Below, piece after piece: positions 1 through 9,241 of a stretch of 64,000 nucleotides of DNA (position 1 is the stretch's first letter; every line of letters begins with the position of its first letter). The translations under genes and the position numbers were made by a program. A model generated the notes under the pieces. It did no database searches and was not told the DNA's origin. It worked only from the letters and a program-made list of their open reading frames with translations. The DNA comes from Campylobacter concisus (GTDB taxonomy: Bacteria > Campylobacterota > Campylobacteria > Campylobacterales > Campylobacteraceae), in the NCBI RefSeq assembly GCF_002092855.1, contig NZ_LVLC01000030.1, positions 124,001 through 188,000 of the forward strand, in the 5' to 3' direction.

Positions 1-658
1 AAATGCCAAGGCGAACAAGCATTCTATTCATATCTCTTAGCTCCATCATGTCAGCGATTATCGCGATAGCTAAAAGCTCTAGAAATTTGCTCATATCGTA
101 ATTTAGTCCAAAAACATCCTTTAACGCTCCAACCAAATACCAAGCGACCTCAGCGCCACAAATTTCGATATTTGGGAAGTTGCAGTCTTCTTGTTTTGGG
201 TTAATGATCGCATAAGCTTCTGGGAGAACAGCTGGAGGCATGTGATGATCAGTAATGATAAGATCGATGCCTTTTTCTTTACAGATAATGGCCGCATCGT
301 TTGCAGAGATGCCGTTATCAACGGTGATAATCAGGCTTACATCGGCTGAGAGTTCGTCTATTATCTCAGGATTTAGCCCATATCCATCTTTAAATCTATT
401 TGGAATTTTTACTAGGTAGTCTTTCACGCCAAGATCATCAAAAAACTCAGCCAAAATTACGCTCGAAACAACACCATCAACATCATAATCGCCCACAATG
501 GCTATGCGCTCGTTTTTCTCGATCGCTTCTTTTATGCGATTAGCGCCTTTATAGATATCTTTTAAGGCACTTGGTGTCGGAATTTCACTAATTTTTTTAT
601 GTATGTCGTTACAAAATCTATGCGCTAGTAAATTCCTTATATCCTCTTTATTTAGCAT
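1..658 (-). CDS. recJ: Single-stranded-DNA-specific exonuclease RecJ (N-terminal part; runs off the window)
   Basis: RecJ is the 5'-3' single-strand exonuclease of the DHH family, used in recombination and mismatch/base-excision repair in the cytoplasm. The first 219 codons are visible. The DYDVDG metal-binding motif is at residues 57-62, VDNG at 113-116 and the DHH motif at 137-139. I chose the ATG at 656-658. No clear ribosome binding site precedes it, and an in-frame TTG lies 11 codons upstream at 691, so the start is not certain. A 40-codon frame at 648-770 overlaps the start and could couple translation. The gene runs in the same direction as pyrG, its neighbour in C. jejuni, but a GC-rich reductase gene separates them here. 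The C-terminal OB and nuclease-core parts lie outside the window. Confidence 0.93.
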   Translation of the reverse strand, partial: MLNKEDIRNLLAHRFCNDIHKKISEIPTPSALKDIYKGANRIKEAIEKNERIAIVGDYDVDGVVSSVILAEFFDDLGVKDYLVKIPNRFKDGYGLNPEIIDELSADVSLIITVDNGISANDAAIICKEKGIDLIITDHHMPPAVLPEAYAIINPKQEDCNFPNIEICGAEVAWYLVGALKDVFGLNYDMSKFLELLAIAIIADMMELRDMNRMLVRLGI

Positions 659-1010
659 GGTTTTGGCAAGAATTTTTAAAGAACTTACCAACTTTATTTA
701 ATGCCACTTGTTCACTTAAATTTACACCCATATTGCCAAAAATTTGGCTATAAAAATACTTCTTTTTCATCGCAATCTTTCGTCTTTATTTTGAATGCTT
801 GGATTATATCTTTTTGAAATTTAATTTCTTATAATTTTAAATGAAAGTAAGATTTTAGGGCTCATAGCAAGCTTAAAAGCTTTGTTAAATTGATAGTCTT
901 TACAAATTTAACGCGCCAAAAATAGTAAGCATTAGCAAAAATTTATACAATTAAATTTATAAATTTTTAAATAGTTTATACCATAAAGTTTAAACCATTT
1001 TTGTAAAAAT
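659..1010. other. Gene-poor gap between recJ and the GC-rich reductase
   Basis: This stretch of about 350 bases is AT-rich. The only frame of note is a 40-codon minus-strand ORF at 648-770 (MKKKYFYSQI...), which overlaps the recJ start by 11 nt. It has no recognisable family and could be a leader peptide or chance. I see no RNA gene or strong hairpin. The sharp change from this AT-rich spacer to the GC-rich gene at 1011 suggests an insertion boundary. Confidence 0.35.
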
Positions 1011-1562
1011 TTACTCCAAATTTCTCAAGAACTCCGCGTATTCTCTAGCGTCGCGCTCCAAATCGTCCTGGCTTGATACGTAGTCCACGCCCGGAGTCTC
1101 CTCGGCGCCGTAAAATGCAAAAAAGTCGCGGTAATCGGCGTGAAAATAGTATTTAAACGCAAGCTCAAACGGCGTAAGAACCTCGCGCAAGCTAAAATGA
1201 TAGCGTCCTTGCGGGCAGTAGTCGCTCTTTTTGATGCCTGCGGTCACGGCTAGCGCCACCTTGCGCCCTGCTATACCATCCGAGCCGCGTCCGTAGGCAA
1301 AACCATGCGTCATCACCGCGTCGATCCATGATTTTAAAATCGGAGGGCAGGAGAAGTTGTGAAGCGGAAATTGCAAAACGAGGGCGTCGTGGGCTCTGAT
1401 GAGCTCTTGCTCACGCGCGGTGTCTATGTTGCCGTCCGCGTAAACCTGCGTCAAATCATGAACGCTAAAGCGCTGCGGCTCTTTGAGAGCCTCTTGTAGC
1501 AGGCGTTTGTTTATGACCGAGTTTTGGATATCAGGGTGTGCTAAGATGATTAGAGTTTTCAT
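1011..1562 (-). CDS. NAD(P)H-dependent flavin oxidoreductase, flavodoxin-like fold (MdaB/KefF type)
   Basis: This 183-residue protein belongs to the NAD(P)H quinone reductase / flavodoxin-2 family, whose members use FMN or FAD to reduce quinones or serve as KefF-type ancillary proteins. The N-terminal ILAHPD segment, the LQFPLHNFSCPPILKSWID segment (about 63-81) and HGFAYG (about 86-91) are family hallmarks. Its base composition is markedly richer in G+C than both neighbours, with many GCG, CGC and GGC runs in an otherwise AT-rich window. It sits between pyrG and recJ, which adjoin in C. jejuni. Both facts point to horizontal acquisition, perhaps from a higher-GC Campylobacter. It has its own start context and about 105 bases separate it from pyrG. 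The exact substrate cannot be read from sequence. Confidence 0.85.
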   Translation of the reverse strand: MKTLIILAHPDIQNSVINKRLLQEALKEPQRFSVHDLTQVYADGNIDTAREQELIRAHDALVLQFPLHNFSCPPILKSWIDAVMTHGFAYGRGSDGIAGRKVALAVTAGIKKSDYCPQGRYHFSLREVLTPFELAFKYYFHADYRDFFAFYGAEETPGVDYVSSQDDLERDAREYAEFLRNLE

Positions 1563-1644
1563 TTTTGTCCTTAAAAATTTATGGCAAGTAGTGGGATTTA
1601 TTTGATAAATAATTTAATAAAAACAGCAAAATTTTAAAAGAATT

Positions 1645-1666
1645 TTTAGAGCCAGATGGCTCTAAA
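1645..1666 (-). terminator. Hairpin after pyrG
   Basis: A perfect 9-bp stem, TTTAGAGCC / GGCTCTAAA, with a 4-base loop begins two bases past the pyrG stop codon. Read on the minus strand it is followed by an A/T-rich tail, consistent with a Rho-independent terminator that isolates the inserted reductase from pyrG transcription. Confidence 0.7.
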
Positions 1667-1667
1667 T

Positions 1668-3311
<1,644 letters not shown>

Positions 3312-3338
3312 TTAAATTTATTTATTTTTTAATTGCGG

Positions 3339-3344
3339 ATTATA
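3339..3344 (-). promoter_or_regulatory. -10 box of the pyrG promoter
   Basis: Read on the minus strand the sequence is GGGTATAATCC, a perfect extended sigma-70 -10 element of the Campylobacter type. It is followed by about 35 bases of leader before the pyrG ATG. No conserved -35 is visible, which is usual for this genus. Confidence 0.6.
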
Positions 3345-3427
3345 CCCCTTAAATATTTAGTAAGGCATTAATCGTATAAATTTTAAAAATTATTCTTTAA
3401 GTCTTTTTGTTATAGACTTCAAAAACT

Positions 3428-3643
3428 ATGATAAAAAACTACTTAAACATCATTGCCTCTTTATATATAGAGGGCTTTAAAAATATGAAAATAGGCAAAA
3501 AATTATGGCTTCTCATAATAATAAAGCTTATCATCATGTTTGGAATTTTAAAAGCCTTCATCTTTAACGAGACTCTAAATACCAAATTTCAAACCGACGA
3601 AGAAAAAAGCGAATTTGTAATTCGTAATTTAATAAAGGAATAA
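3428..3643 (+). CDS. DUF4492 family small membrane protein upstream of cytochrome bd
   Basis: This 71-residue protein has one hydrophobic segment at about residues 25-45 (LWLLIIIKLIIMFGILKAF) flanked by lysines and a charged C-terminus. It matches what I know of DUF4492, a family found just ahead of cydA in Campylobacterota. It ends one base before the cydA start, so the two are probably translationally coupled. A role in assembly or stability of the bd oxidase is inferred from this linkage only. An internal Met at residue 20 (MKIGKKLWLL) is a possible alternative start, since the ribosome binding site of the longer form is weak. Confidence 0.8.
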   Translation: MIKNYLNIIASLYIEGFKNMKIGKKLWLLIIIKLIIMFGILKAFIFNETLNTKFQTDEEKSEFVIRNLIKE

Positions 3644-3644
3644 A

Positions 3645-5180
3645 ATGTCTGAGATGGATTTTGTTGATTGGTCTAGGGCTCAGTTTGCGCTGACTGCCAT
3701 TTACCACTTTTTGTTTGTCCCGCTTACTTTGGGGCTAAGTTTTATCATCGCCATTATGGAGACGATATATGTTAAAACCGGCGATAAAGCCTGGCTTGAG
3801 ATAACGAAATTTTGGCTAAAGCTCTTTGGTATAAATTTCGCTATCGGTGTGGCTACTGGCATCATTATGGAGTTTGAGTTTGGTACAAACTGGGCGAATT
3901 ACAGCTGGTTTGTAGGCGATATATTTGGCGCTCCACTTGCGATTGAGGGCTTGCTCGCATTTTTTATGGAGAGTACATTTTTTGCCATTATGTTTTTTGG
4001 CTGGGATAAAGTCAGCAAGAAATTTCACCTGCTTTCAACTTGGCTTGTCGCGATTGGTTCAAATTTAAGCGCACTTTGGATCTTAATCGCAAATGGCTGG
4101 ATGCAGTACCCAATAGGCATGAAATTTAACCCAGATACTGCAAGAATGGAGATGGAAAATTTCTTCGAAGTCGCGCTAAATCCTCTTGGAATTAGCAAAT
4201 TTTTACACACAGTAACTAGCGGCTACACTATCTCGGCTCTTTTTGTGATAGGAATTTCTGCCTGGTTTTTGATCCAAAAACGCCACATCTTGCTAGCTAA
4301 AAAAAGTATCGTCGTTGCTAGTGCATTTGGTCTTATCACTTCGGCATTTTTGCTACTTAGCGGCGATGAGAGCGCATATCTTGCAGCTCAAAAGCAACCT
4401 ATGAAGCTTGCTGCGATGGAGGGACTTTACAAGGGCGAGAAAAACGCTGGTCTAGTTGCAGCTGGCATTTTAAACCCAGCTAAAAAGCTTGGCGATGAGA
4501 GCGAGCCATTTTTATTTGAGATAAAGGTGCCTTACGCACTTGGCATCATGGCAAACAGAGAGCTTGACTCATTTACACCAGGTATAAATGACCTACTTTA
4601 TGGCAATAGCGAGCACAATCTAATAAGCGTTGAAGAGAAGATGGCAAAGGGCAAAGTAGCTATCGAAGCTCTTAAAAACTACAAAGAGGCTAAAAAAGCA
4701 AATGACGAGAGCTTGATGAAAAGCTCGCTTTCAAATTTAGAGAGCAACCTAAATTTCTTAGGATATGGCTATCTTAAGGACGCAAAAGATGCTGTGCCAC
4801 CAGTTGCACTTACATTTTATAGCTTCCACATCATGGTCGCTCTTGGTACATATTTCATAGCTCTTTTTGCTATTACGCTATATCTAAATCTTTCAAGAAA
4901 ATATAAATTTGAAAACATAAGAGCATTTTTATGGATCTGTCTCTTTACCATACCACTTGGCTATATAGCAGCTGAAGCTGGCTGGATAGTAGCAGAGGTC
5001 GGTCGTCAGCCTTGGGTGATACAAGATCTTATGACCGTTGGCGTAGGAGCTACAAATTTATCTGACTCAAATGTCAAAATTTCATTTATATTATTTGCTG
5101 TTTTATTTACGGTCTTGCTAATTGCTGAGATCAAAATCATGCTTAAGCAAATAAAGATAGGATTTAACAACCATGCATAG
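3645..5180 (+). CDS. cydA: Cytochrome bd-type ubiquinol/menaquinol oxidase subunit I
   Basis: Subunit I carries the haems and the quinol site of the bd-type terminal oxidase (CioA in C. jejuni) in the inner membrane. The 511-residue protein shows the N-terminal haem-ligand histidine in AIYHFLFVPLTLG (about residue 21), the FFMESTFFA acidic haem-region helix near residue 105, and the GWIVAEVGRQPW signature near residue 440. About nine membrane helices are visible. It overlaps cydB by 8 bases. High-affinity oxidases of this type suit microaerobic growth and tolerate cyanide or sulfide, relevant to an organism that also reduces sulfite. Confidence 0.97.
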   Translation: MSEMDFVDWSRAQFALTAIYHFLFVPLTLGLSFIIAIMETIYVKTGDKAWLEITKFWLKLFGINFAIGVATGIIMEFEFGTNWANYSWFVGDIFGAPLAIEGLLAFFMESTFFAIMFFGWDKVSKKFHLLSTWLVAIGSNLSALWILIANGWMQYPIGMKFNPDTARMEMENFFEVALNPLGISKFLHTVTSGYTISALFVIGISAWFLIQKRHILLAKKSIVVASAFGLITSAFLLLSGDESAYLAAQKQPMKLAAMEGLYKGEKNAGLVAAGILNPAKKLGDESEPFLFEIKVPYALGIMANRELDSFTPGINDLLYGNSEHNLISVEEKMAKGKVAIEALKNYKEAKKANDESLMKSSLSNLESNLNFLGYGYLKDAKDAVPPVALTFYSFHIMVALGTYFIALFAITLYLNLSRKYKFENIRAFLWICLFTIPLGYIAAEAGWIVAEVGRQPWVIQDLMTVGVGATNLSDSNVKISFILFAVLFTVLLIAEIKIMLKQIKIGFNNHA

Positions 5181-6297
5181 TTTAAGCTTAGAAAATTTAC
5201 AAATTTATTGGTGGTTTATAGTTAGCCTTCTTGGCGGACTTTTGGTATTTATGATGTTTGTTCAAGGCGGTCAAACACTCATCTTTAGCCTTGGCAAGGA
5301 CGAGCTTAAAAAAGATATGCTCATAAATTCTATCGGTAGAAAATGGGAGCTTACATTTACAACGCTTGTTATGTTTGGTGGCGCGTGCTTTGCGGCGTTC
5401 CCGCTATTTTACGCTACTAGTTTTGGCGGCGCTTACTGGGTTTGGCTGGCTATTTTATTTTGCTTTATCGTCCAAGCTGTAAGCTACGAGTACCGCAAAA
5501 AGCCTGATAACTTCTTAGGCGCTAGAACTTATGAAATTTTCCTTTTTATAAATGGCTCACTTGGTGTTATCCTTATTGGCATGGCGGTTAGTACCTTTTT
5601 TAGTGGCAGTGACTTTGTACTAAATGAACACAACTTTGTCGAGTGGAAGACTCCATTTCGTGGTCTTGAAGCATTGGCAAATCCTTACTTATACTTGCTT
5701 GGCATAGCGATGTTTTTCCTATCTCGCATAGGCGGCTGCTTATATCTTATAAATAACATCGCTGATGGCGAATTTATACAAAACGCCAGAAAACAGCTAC
5801 TTATCAACACCGTGCTATTCTTGCCATTTTTCTTAGGATTTCTTGCTTGGATACTTACAAAAGATGGCTTTGCATACGACGCAAATGGCGTAGTTAGCCT
5901 TATGCCTTACAAATATGCTATAAATTTGATCGAGATGCCTATCGTTGGTATATTGCTTCTTGTTGGCGTTGTTTTGGTACTTGTTGGAATTTTCCAAGGG
6001 GCATTTACAAAAAGCATACGTGGAATTTTTGCTTACGGCGTTGGCGTTACGCTAGCTGTGACTGCGCTATTTTTAATAACAGGACTAAATGGCACTGCAT
6101 TTTATCCGTCATTTAGCGACCTTTCTAGCTCGCTAACTATCAAAAATGCAAGCTCAAGCCACTACACACTTGGCGTTATGGCATATGTTAGCTTGCTAGT
6201 GCCAGTAGTGCTTGCTTATATCATCGTTGTTTGGCGAGCGATAGATAGCAAGAAGATCACGCAAGATGAGATCAAAAACGATCATCACGCATACTAA
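5173..6297 (+). CDS. cydB: Cytochrome bd-type quinol oxidase subunit II
   Basis: CydB is the haem-free partner of CydA and stabilises the oxidase in the inner membrane. The 374-residue product has about eight or nine hydrophobic segments and starts with IYWWFIVSLLGGLLVFMMFVQGG, typical of the family. The start lies inside the last codons of cydA (8-base overlap), which indicates coupled translation at equal ratio. It is followed after 9 bases by a 33-codon frame with a good ribosome binding site, and then by a terminator that closes the operon. Confidence 0.96.
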   Translation: MHSLSLENLQIYWWFIVSLLGGLLVFMMFVQGGQTLIFSLGKDELKKDMLINSIGRKWELTFTTLVMFGGACFAAFPLFYATSFGGAYWVWLAILFCFIVQAVSYEYRKKPDNFLGARTYEIFLFINGSLGVILIGMAVSTFFSGSDFVLNEHNFVEWKTPFRGLEALANPYLYLLGIAMFFLSRIGGCLYLINNIADGEFIQNARKQLLINTVLFLPFFLGFLAWILTKDGFAYDANGVVSLMPYKYAINLIEMPIVGILLLVGVVLVLVGIFQGAFTKSIRGIFAYGVGVTLAVTALFLITGLNGTAFYPSFSDLSSSLTIKNASSSHYTLGVMAYVSLLVPVVLAYIIVVWRAIDSKKITQDEIKNDHHAY

Positions 6298-6306
6298 GGA
6301 TAAAAG

Positions 6307-6408
6307 ATGTTAGAAGCAGGAATTTTTTTGATACTTTGGCCAGTAACATTGTTTGCTAGCTACAAATTTGTACTATTTGCTTTAAAGAAATTTGAAGCAA
6401 ATAACTAA
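6307..6408 (+). CDS. 33-residue single-helix peptide, candidate CydX-like third subunit
   Basis: This short frame (MLEAGIFLIL WPVTLFASYK...) follows cydB by nine bases, has an AAGGATAAAAG ribosome binding site, and ends just before the operon terminator. It encodes one hydrophobic helix at about residues 4-26 and a charged tail. Known bd oxidases carry a single-helix subunit of 30-40 residues (CydX, CydS, CydH) encoded directly after cydB. The size, place and helix fit that role. Residue identity to E. coli CydX is low, so the assignment rests on position and topology. Confidence 0.75.
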   Translation: MLEAGIFLILWPVTLFASYKFVLFALKKFEANN

Positions 6409-6434
6409 AATTTAGGGGCATTTGCTCCTAAATT
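6409..6434 (+). terminator. Rho-independent terminator of the cyd operon
   Basis: AATTTAGGGGCA pairs with TGCTCCTAAATT in a 12-bp stem with one G-U pair. It is followed by a T-rich run (CTTCTTTTTATTTTTA). It begins directly after the stop codon of the 33-residue peptide, which supports that peptide being the last gene of the operon. Confidence 0.85.
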
Positions 6435-6562
6435 CTTCTTTTTATTTTTACCCTTTAAAACAACTCTTTTATAAATTTATTTAAGCCACTTTTCATATAA
6501 GCGTTAGTTTTGTGTGAAATTTGGGTAGTAAGATATCATTAAATTTTATTAAAGGAGCGAAA

Positions 6563-8332
6563 ATGAGCAAGAATTTCTTAAGTTCTGTTGCCCTTGCGGC
6601 TGTTTTGGTTAGTGGTCTTAGTATAGGCATCACGCCACTAGAGGCTGGAGTCCTCGCTCATCACGTAAAGGTTCAAGGCGAGCTTGGATCAGTCTTTATA
6701 AACCCCTACGACGTATCGCCTCTAACTGCTATCATCGATAGAGCTGGCAAAGACATTAAAAATATCCACGTCAAAGTAAAAGGCAAGCCAGATGGTGGTA
6801 TTGATATCGACTACAACGTCTCAGAGCATGCCCTGCTAACGCATGATGGTGTGCCTATTTGGGGCCTTTACCCTGACTATCTAAACGAGGTCGTGCTTAG
6901 CTACACGTTTAACGGAGCTAAAAAGGTAGAAACATATAAAATTTACGCCCAGCCTATCGTCACATATAGCCGTGATTTTAGATTTTCTCACATGCAAAAG
7001 ACTCGCGTCAAAAAGGTCGATCCTGCCTTTAAAAACAGGCTCTATCTCATAAATAACACGATCACAAGCGTCTATAAACCGCTTGACTGGAAAAACGGCG
7101 GTGCGGCTAGCTGGAATGATTTTACTGAAAACTACATAGTAGATACCAAAGGTGAGGTTAGATGGTACCTTGACTATCAGAAATTTTACGACCGCAGCGA
7201 GAGAAGAGTGATGGATGGAGGCATGATGATGGGCTTTCATCAGCTAAAAAATGGCGATATCAGCTTTGGCATGGCTCAAAGATATCTAAGATATGACCTT
7301 ATGGGAAAAGAAATTTATAACCGCCCACTTCCAAGAGGCTACATCGATCTAAGCCATGAAGTTATGCCATTAAAGGACGATCACGCACTTCTTAGAGTTG
7401 GCAAATACAACTACCACCACAAAGATGGCAAAATTTCTCACACCATAAGAGATCACATCATCGAGGTCGATAGCACCGGTAAAGTGGTCGAAGAGTGGGA
7501 TCTAAATGAAATTTTTGGCAACAACGTCTACCGCAGCAACCTCATAAAAGCGCTTGACGCAAGAGCTGTTTGCCTAAACATCGACATGGACGCAAAGGAG
7601 ATAAAGATAAGTAATGATCTACCATTTGGCGACATCACCTCTACTGGCACAGGTAGAAACTGGGCTCACGTAAACTCTATCTCATACGATGAGAGCGACG
7701 ATAGCATCATCCTCTCACTTCGCCACCAAGGTATCGTTAAAATCGGACGCGATAAAAAAGTAAAATGGATATTAGCTTCGCCTGAGGGCTGGAGTGAAGA
7801 ATTTAAAGCCAAAGTGCTAACTCCAGTCGATAGTAAAGGCAATAAGATAAAATGCGAAAACTCAAAATGCGAGGGCGAATTTGACTGGTCATGGACTCAG
7901 CACACTGCATGGCTAACGCCAAGATACGACAACAAAGGCAGCATAAAACACCTAAGCGTATTTGACAATGGCGATGCAAGAGGCATGGAGCAGCCAGCCT
8001 TTAAAGAGGATAAATACTCTCGTGCGGTCGAGTATAAGATAGATGAGAAAAAGGGCACGGTTGAACAAACTTGGCAGTTTGGCAAAGAGCGTGGCTTTGA
8101 CTTTTATAGCGCAGTTACTAGCAACGTCGAGTGGCAAAAAGATAAAAATACCTACTTCATCTCAAGCTCAAATGTAAATTTGCTCCGTCCTGACAAGACT
8201 ATCAAAATGGTCTTAGTTGAGATCGATCCAAAGACAAATGAGATCAAATTTGAGATGGACGTGGACTCTGCTTCAAGAGATGATGTCGCTTATAGGGCGA
8301 TGGTTATTGATCCGGAGGTATTTAGTTATTAG
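6563..8332 (+). CDS. assT: Exported arylsulfate sulfotransferase
   Basis: AssT moves sulfate from one phenolic sulfate ester to another phenol without PAPS, in the periplasm. I start at the ATG at 6563, preceded by AAAGGAG at 6551. The frame could begin at 6521, but that would put 14 residues before the signal peptide. The signal sequence is at about 1-28. Expected active-site residues are present: His265, His369, Arg387 (SLRHQG) and His447 (TQHTAW), with spacings close to those of E. coli AssT (104 and 18 residues identical, the last gap two shorter). Cys431 and Cys436 match its disulfide loop. The DsbL/DsbI pair often linked to assT is not nearby. 589 residues, normal length. Confidence 0.93.
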   Translation: MSKNFLSSVALAAVLVSGLSIGITPLEAGVLAHHVKVQGELGSVFINPYDVSPLTAIIDRAGKDIKNIHVKVKGKPDGGIDIDYNVSEHALLTHDGVPIWGLYPDYLNEVVLSYTFNGAKKVETYKIYAQPIVTYSRDFRFSHMQKTRVKKVDPAFKNRLYLINNTITSVYKPLDWKNGGAASWNDFTENYIVDTKGEVRWYLDYQKFYDRSERRVMDGGMMMGFHQLKNGDISFGMAQRYLRYDLMGKEIYNRPLPRGYIDLSHEVMPLKDDHALLRVGKYNYHHKDGKISHTIRDHIIEVDSTGKVVEEWDLNEIFGNNVYRSNLIKALDARAVCLNIDMDAKEIKISNDLPFGDITSTGTGRNWAHVNSISYDESDDSIILSLRHQGIVKIGRDKKVKWILASPEGWSEEFKAKVLTPVDSKGNKIKCENSKCEGEFDWSWTQHTAWLTPRYDNKGSIKHLSVFDNGDARGMEQPAFKEDKYSRAVEYKIDEKKGTVEQTWQFGKERGFDFYSAVTSNVEWQKDKNTYFISSSNVNLLRPDKTIKMVLVEIDPKTNEIKFEMDVDSASRDDVAYRAMVIDPEVFSY

Positions 8333-8338
8333 CAGTAT

Positions 8339-8364
8339 CTGGTGTGAGATTTTTCTCGCACCAG
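8339..8364. terminator. Bidirectional terminator between assT and the convergent small gene
   Basis: CTGGTGTGAGA pairs with TCTCGCACCAG in an 11-bp stem with one G-U pair and a TTTT loop, followed by CTTTTAGTTGTTGTTTT. It lies six bases after the assT stop and three before the stop of the convergent gene at 8368, so it can serve both. Confidence 0.8.
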
Positions 8365-8367
8365 CTT

Positions 8368-8718
8368 TTAGTTGTTGTTTTGAAATTTATAGATTGCTTC
8401 TTTGATTCTAGTAAGGTTAAAATTTATTGCTCGCTCTAGCTCTGGCAAGTCTATATCTTTATCCGCTTCGAATGCTTTTACCATATCGCTTAGCTCTTTT
8501 GTCTCATCACTTGCAAGAACTATGCTTTTAAAATTATCATCGTCTATCTGGTCAAATTTTAAAAAGATCGATGCAAATTTATCTTTTAAAATTTCTTTAT
8601 TTAGCTTTCTATTTTCCAAAGCTTTCTTTGTTCCGCCATTTTTATTACAGGTTCTAAATATCGAATCTATTGTTTCATTCACTTCATCAAGTAAAATTTC
8701 TATTTTTTCACTTTGCAT
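8368..8718 (-). CDS. Hypothetical cytoplasmic protein, 116 residues, helical
   Basis: I do not recognise this protein. It has no signal peptide or membrane segment and is rich in Lys, Glu, Asp and Asn with leucines at helix-like spacing (QSEKIEILLDEVNETIDSIF at the start), so it is probably all-helical. It converges on assT and shares its terminator. A long frame on the opposite strand at 8402-8722 is a hydrophobic, Ser/Phe-rich shadow. I prefer the minus strand because of its balanced composition and the ATG followed by a soluble helix pattern. No function can be proposed. Confidence 0.65.
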   Translation of the reverse strand: MQSEKIEILLDEVNETIDSIFRTCNKNGGTKKALENRKLNKEILKDKFASIFLKFDQIDDDNFKSIVLASDETKELSDMVKAFEADKDIDLPELERAINFNLTRIKEAIYKFQNNN

Positions 8719-9241
8719 ATAAAACTCTCTTAACTATAAATTAAATTTAAAATAAAAGCTAAATCGCTCTTGTTTTGGAGATTAGAAGTTGTTTTACTTC
8801 TTCGCGTAAAAAGGAAAAATTAAAGTTGTATTTGTGAAGTTATTTTCATAAAAGTTTGTGCCAGAATTTAAAATTTTAGTTTGCATTGGCATCACTTTTA
8901 TGCCCTCTGTTTTTGCGATCATTTTCTCATCCTTGTTAAAAAATTTTATCGCATTGTATAAATTTTCATAAGTCTTGTAAATTGTACCAAGGTACAATAA
9001 AGCCCTATAAATCAATATTTATAACACATTGATAATATTTTTACGTTATTATTTTGCATACTGCTTTGATTAAAATTACCGAAATTTCGTAGCTATTTAG
9101 CTCATCCTTTTTGGATAAATTTTAAAAATTTAATGTGTTATTTATGTAATAAAAAAATTTTTAAATTTGTAAAAATTTTTTTAAAATCTTTGATACTTTA
9201 TATGTGATAAAATCCTCTCAAATTTTAAAAAAGGATCAAAT
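8719..9241. other. AT-rich gap before ilvD, with one doubtful small ORF
   Basis: This stretch of about 520 bases holds a minus-strand frame at 8794-9015 (73 codons, ending NTTLIFPFYAKK). It has no recognisable family and no clear ribosome binding site, and may be the remains of a longer gene. The right end carries the ilvD promoter. I find no hairpin-rich RNA candidate and no repeat. Confidence 0.35.
9208..9213 (+). promoter_or_regulatory. -10 box of the ilvD promoter
   Basis: GTGATAAAATCC contains TAAAAT in the usual Campylobacter -10 context, about 29 bases ahead of the TTG start of ilvD. The upstream sequence has the T-rich periodic tracts that replace a -35 box in this genus. Confidence 0.5.

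Noticed and set aside
8402-8722. 106-codon plus-strand frame opposite the 116-residue hypothetical gene
   Set aside because: Its Ser/Phe/Leu-rich composition is that of the reverse of an acidic Lys/Glu-rich gene, and it has no ribosome binding site. The minus-strand frame has the better protein character and a paired terminator.
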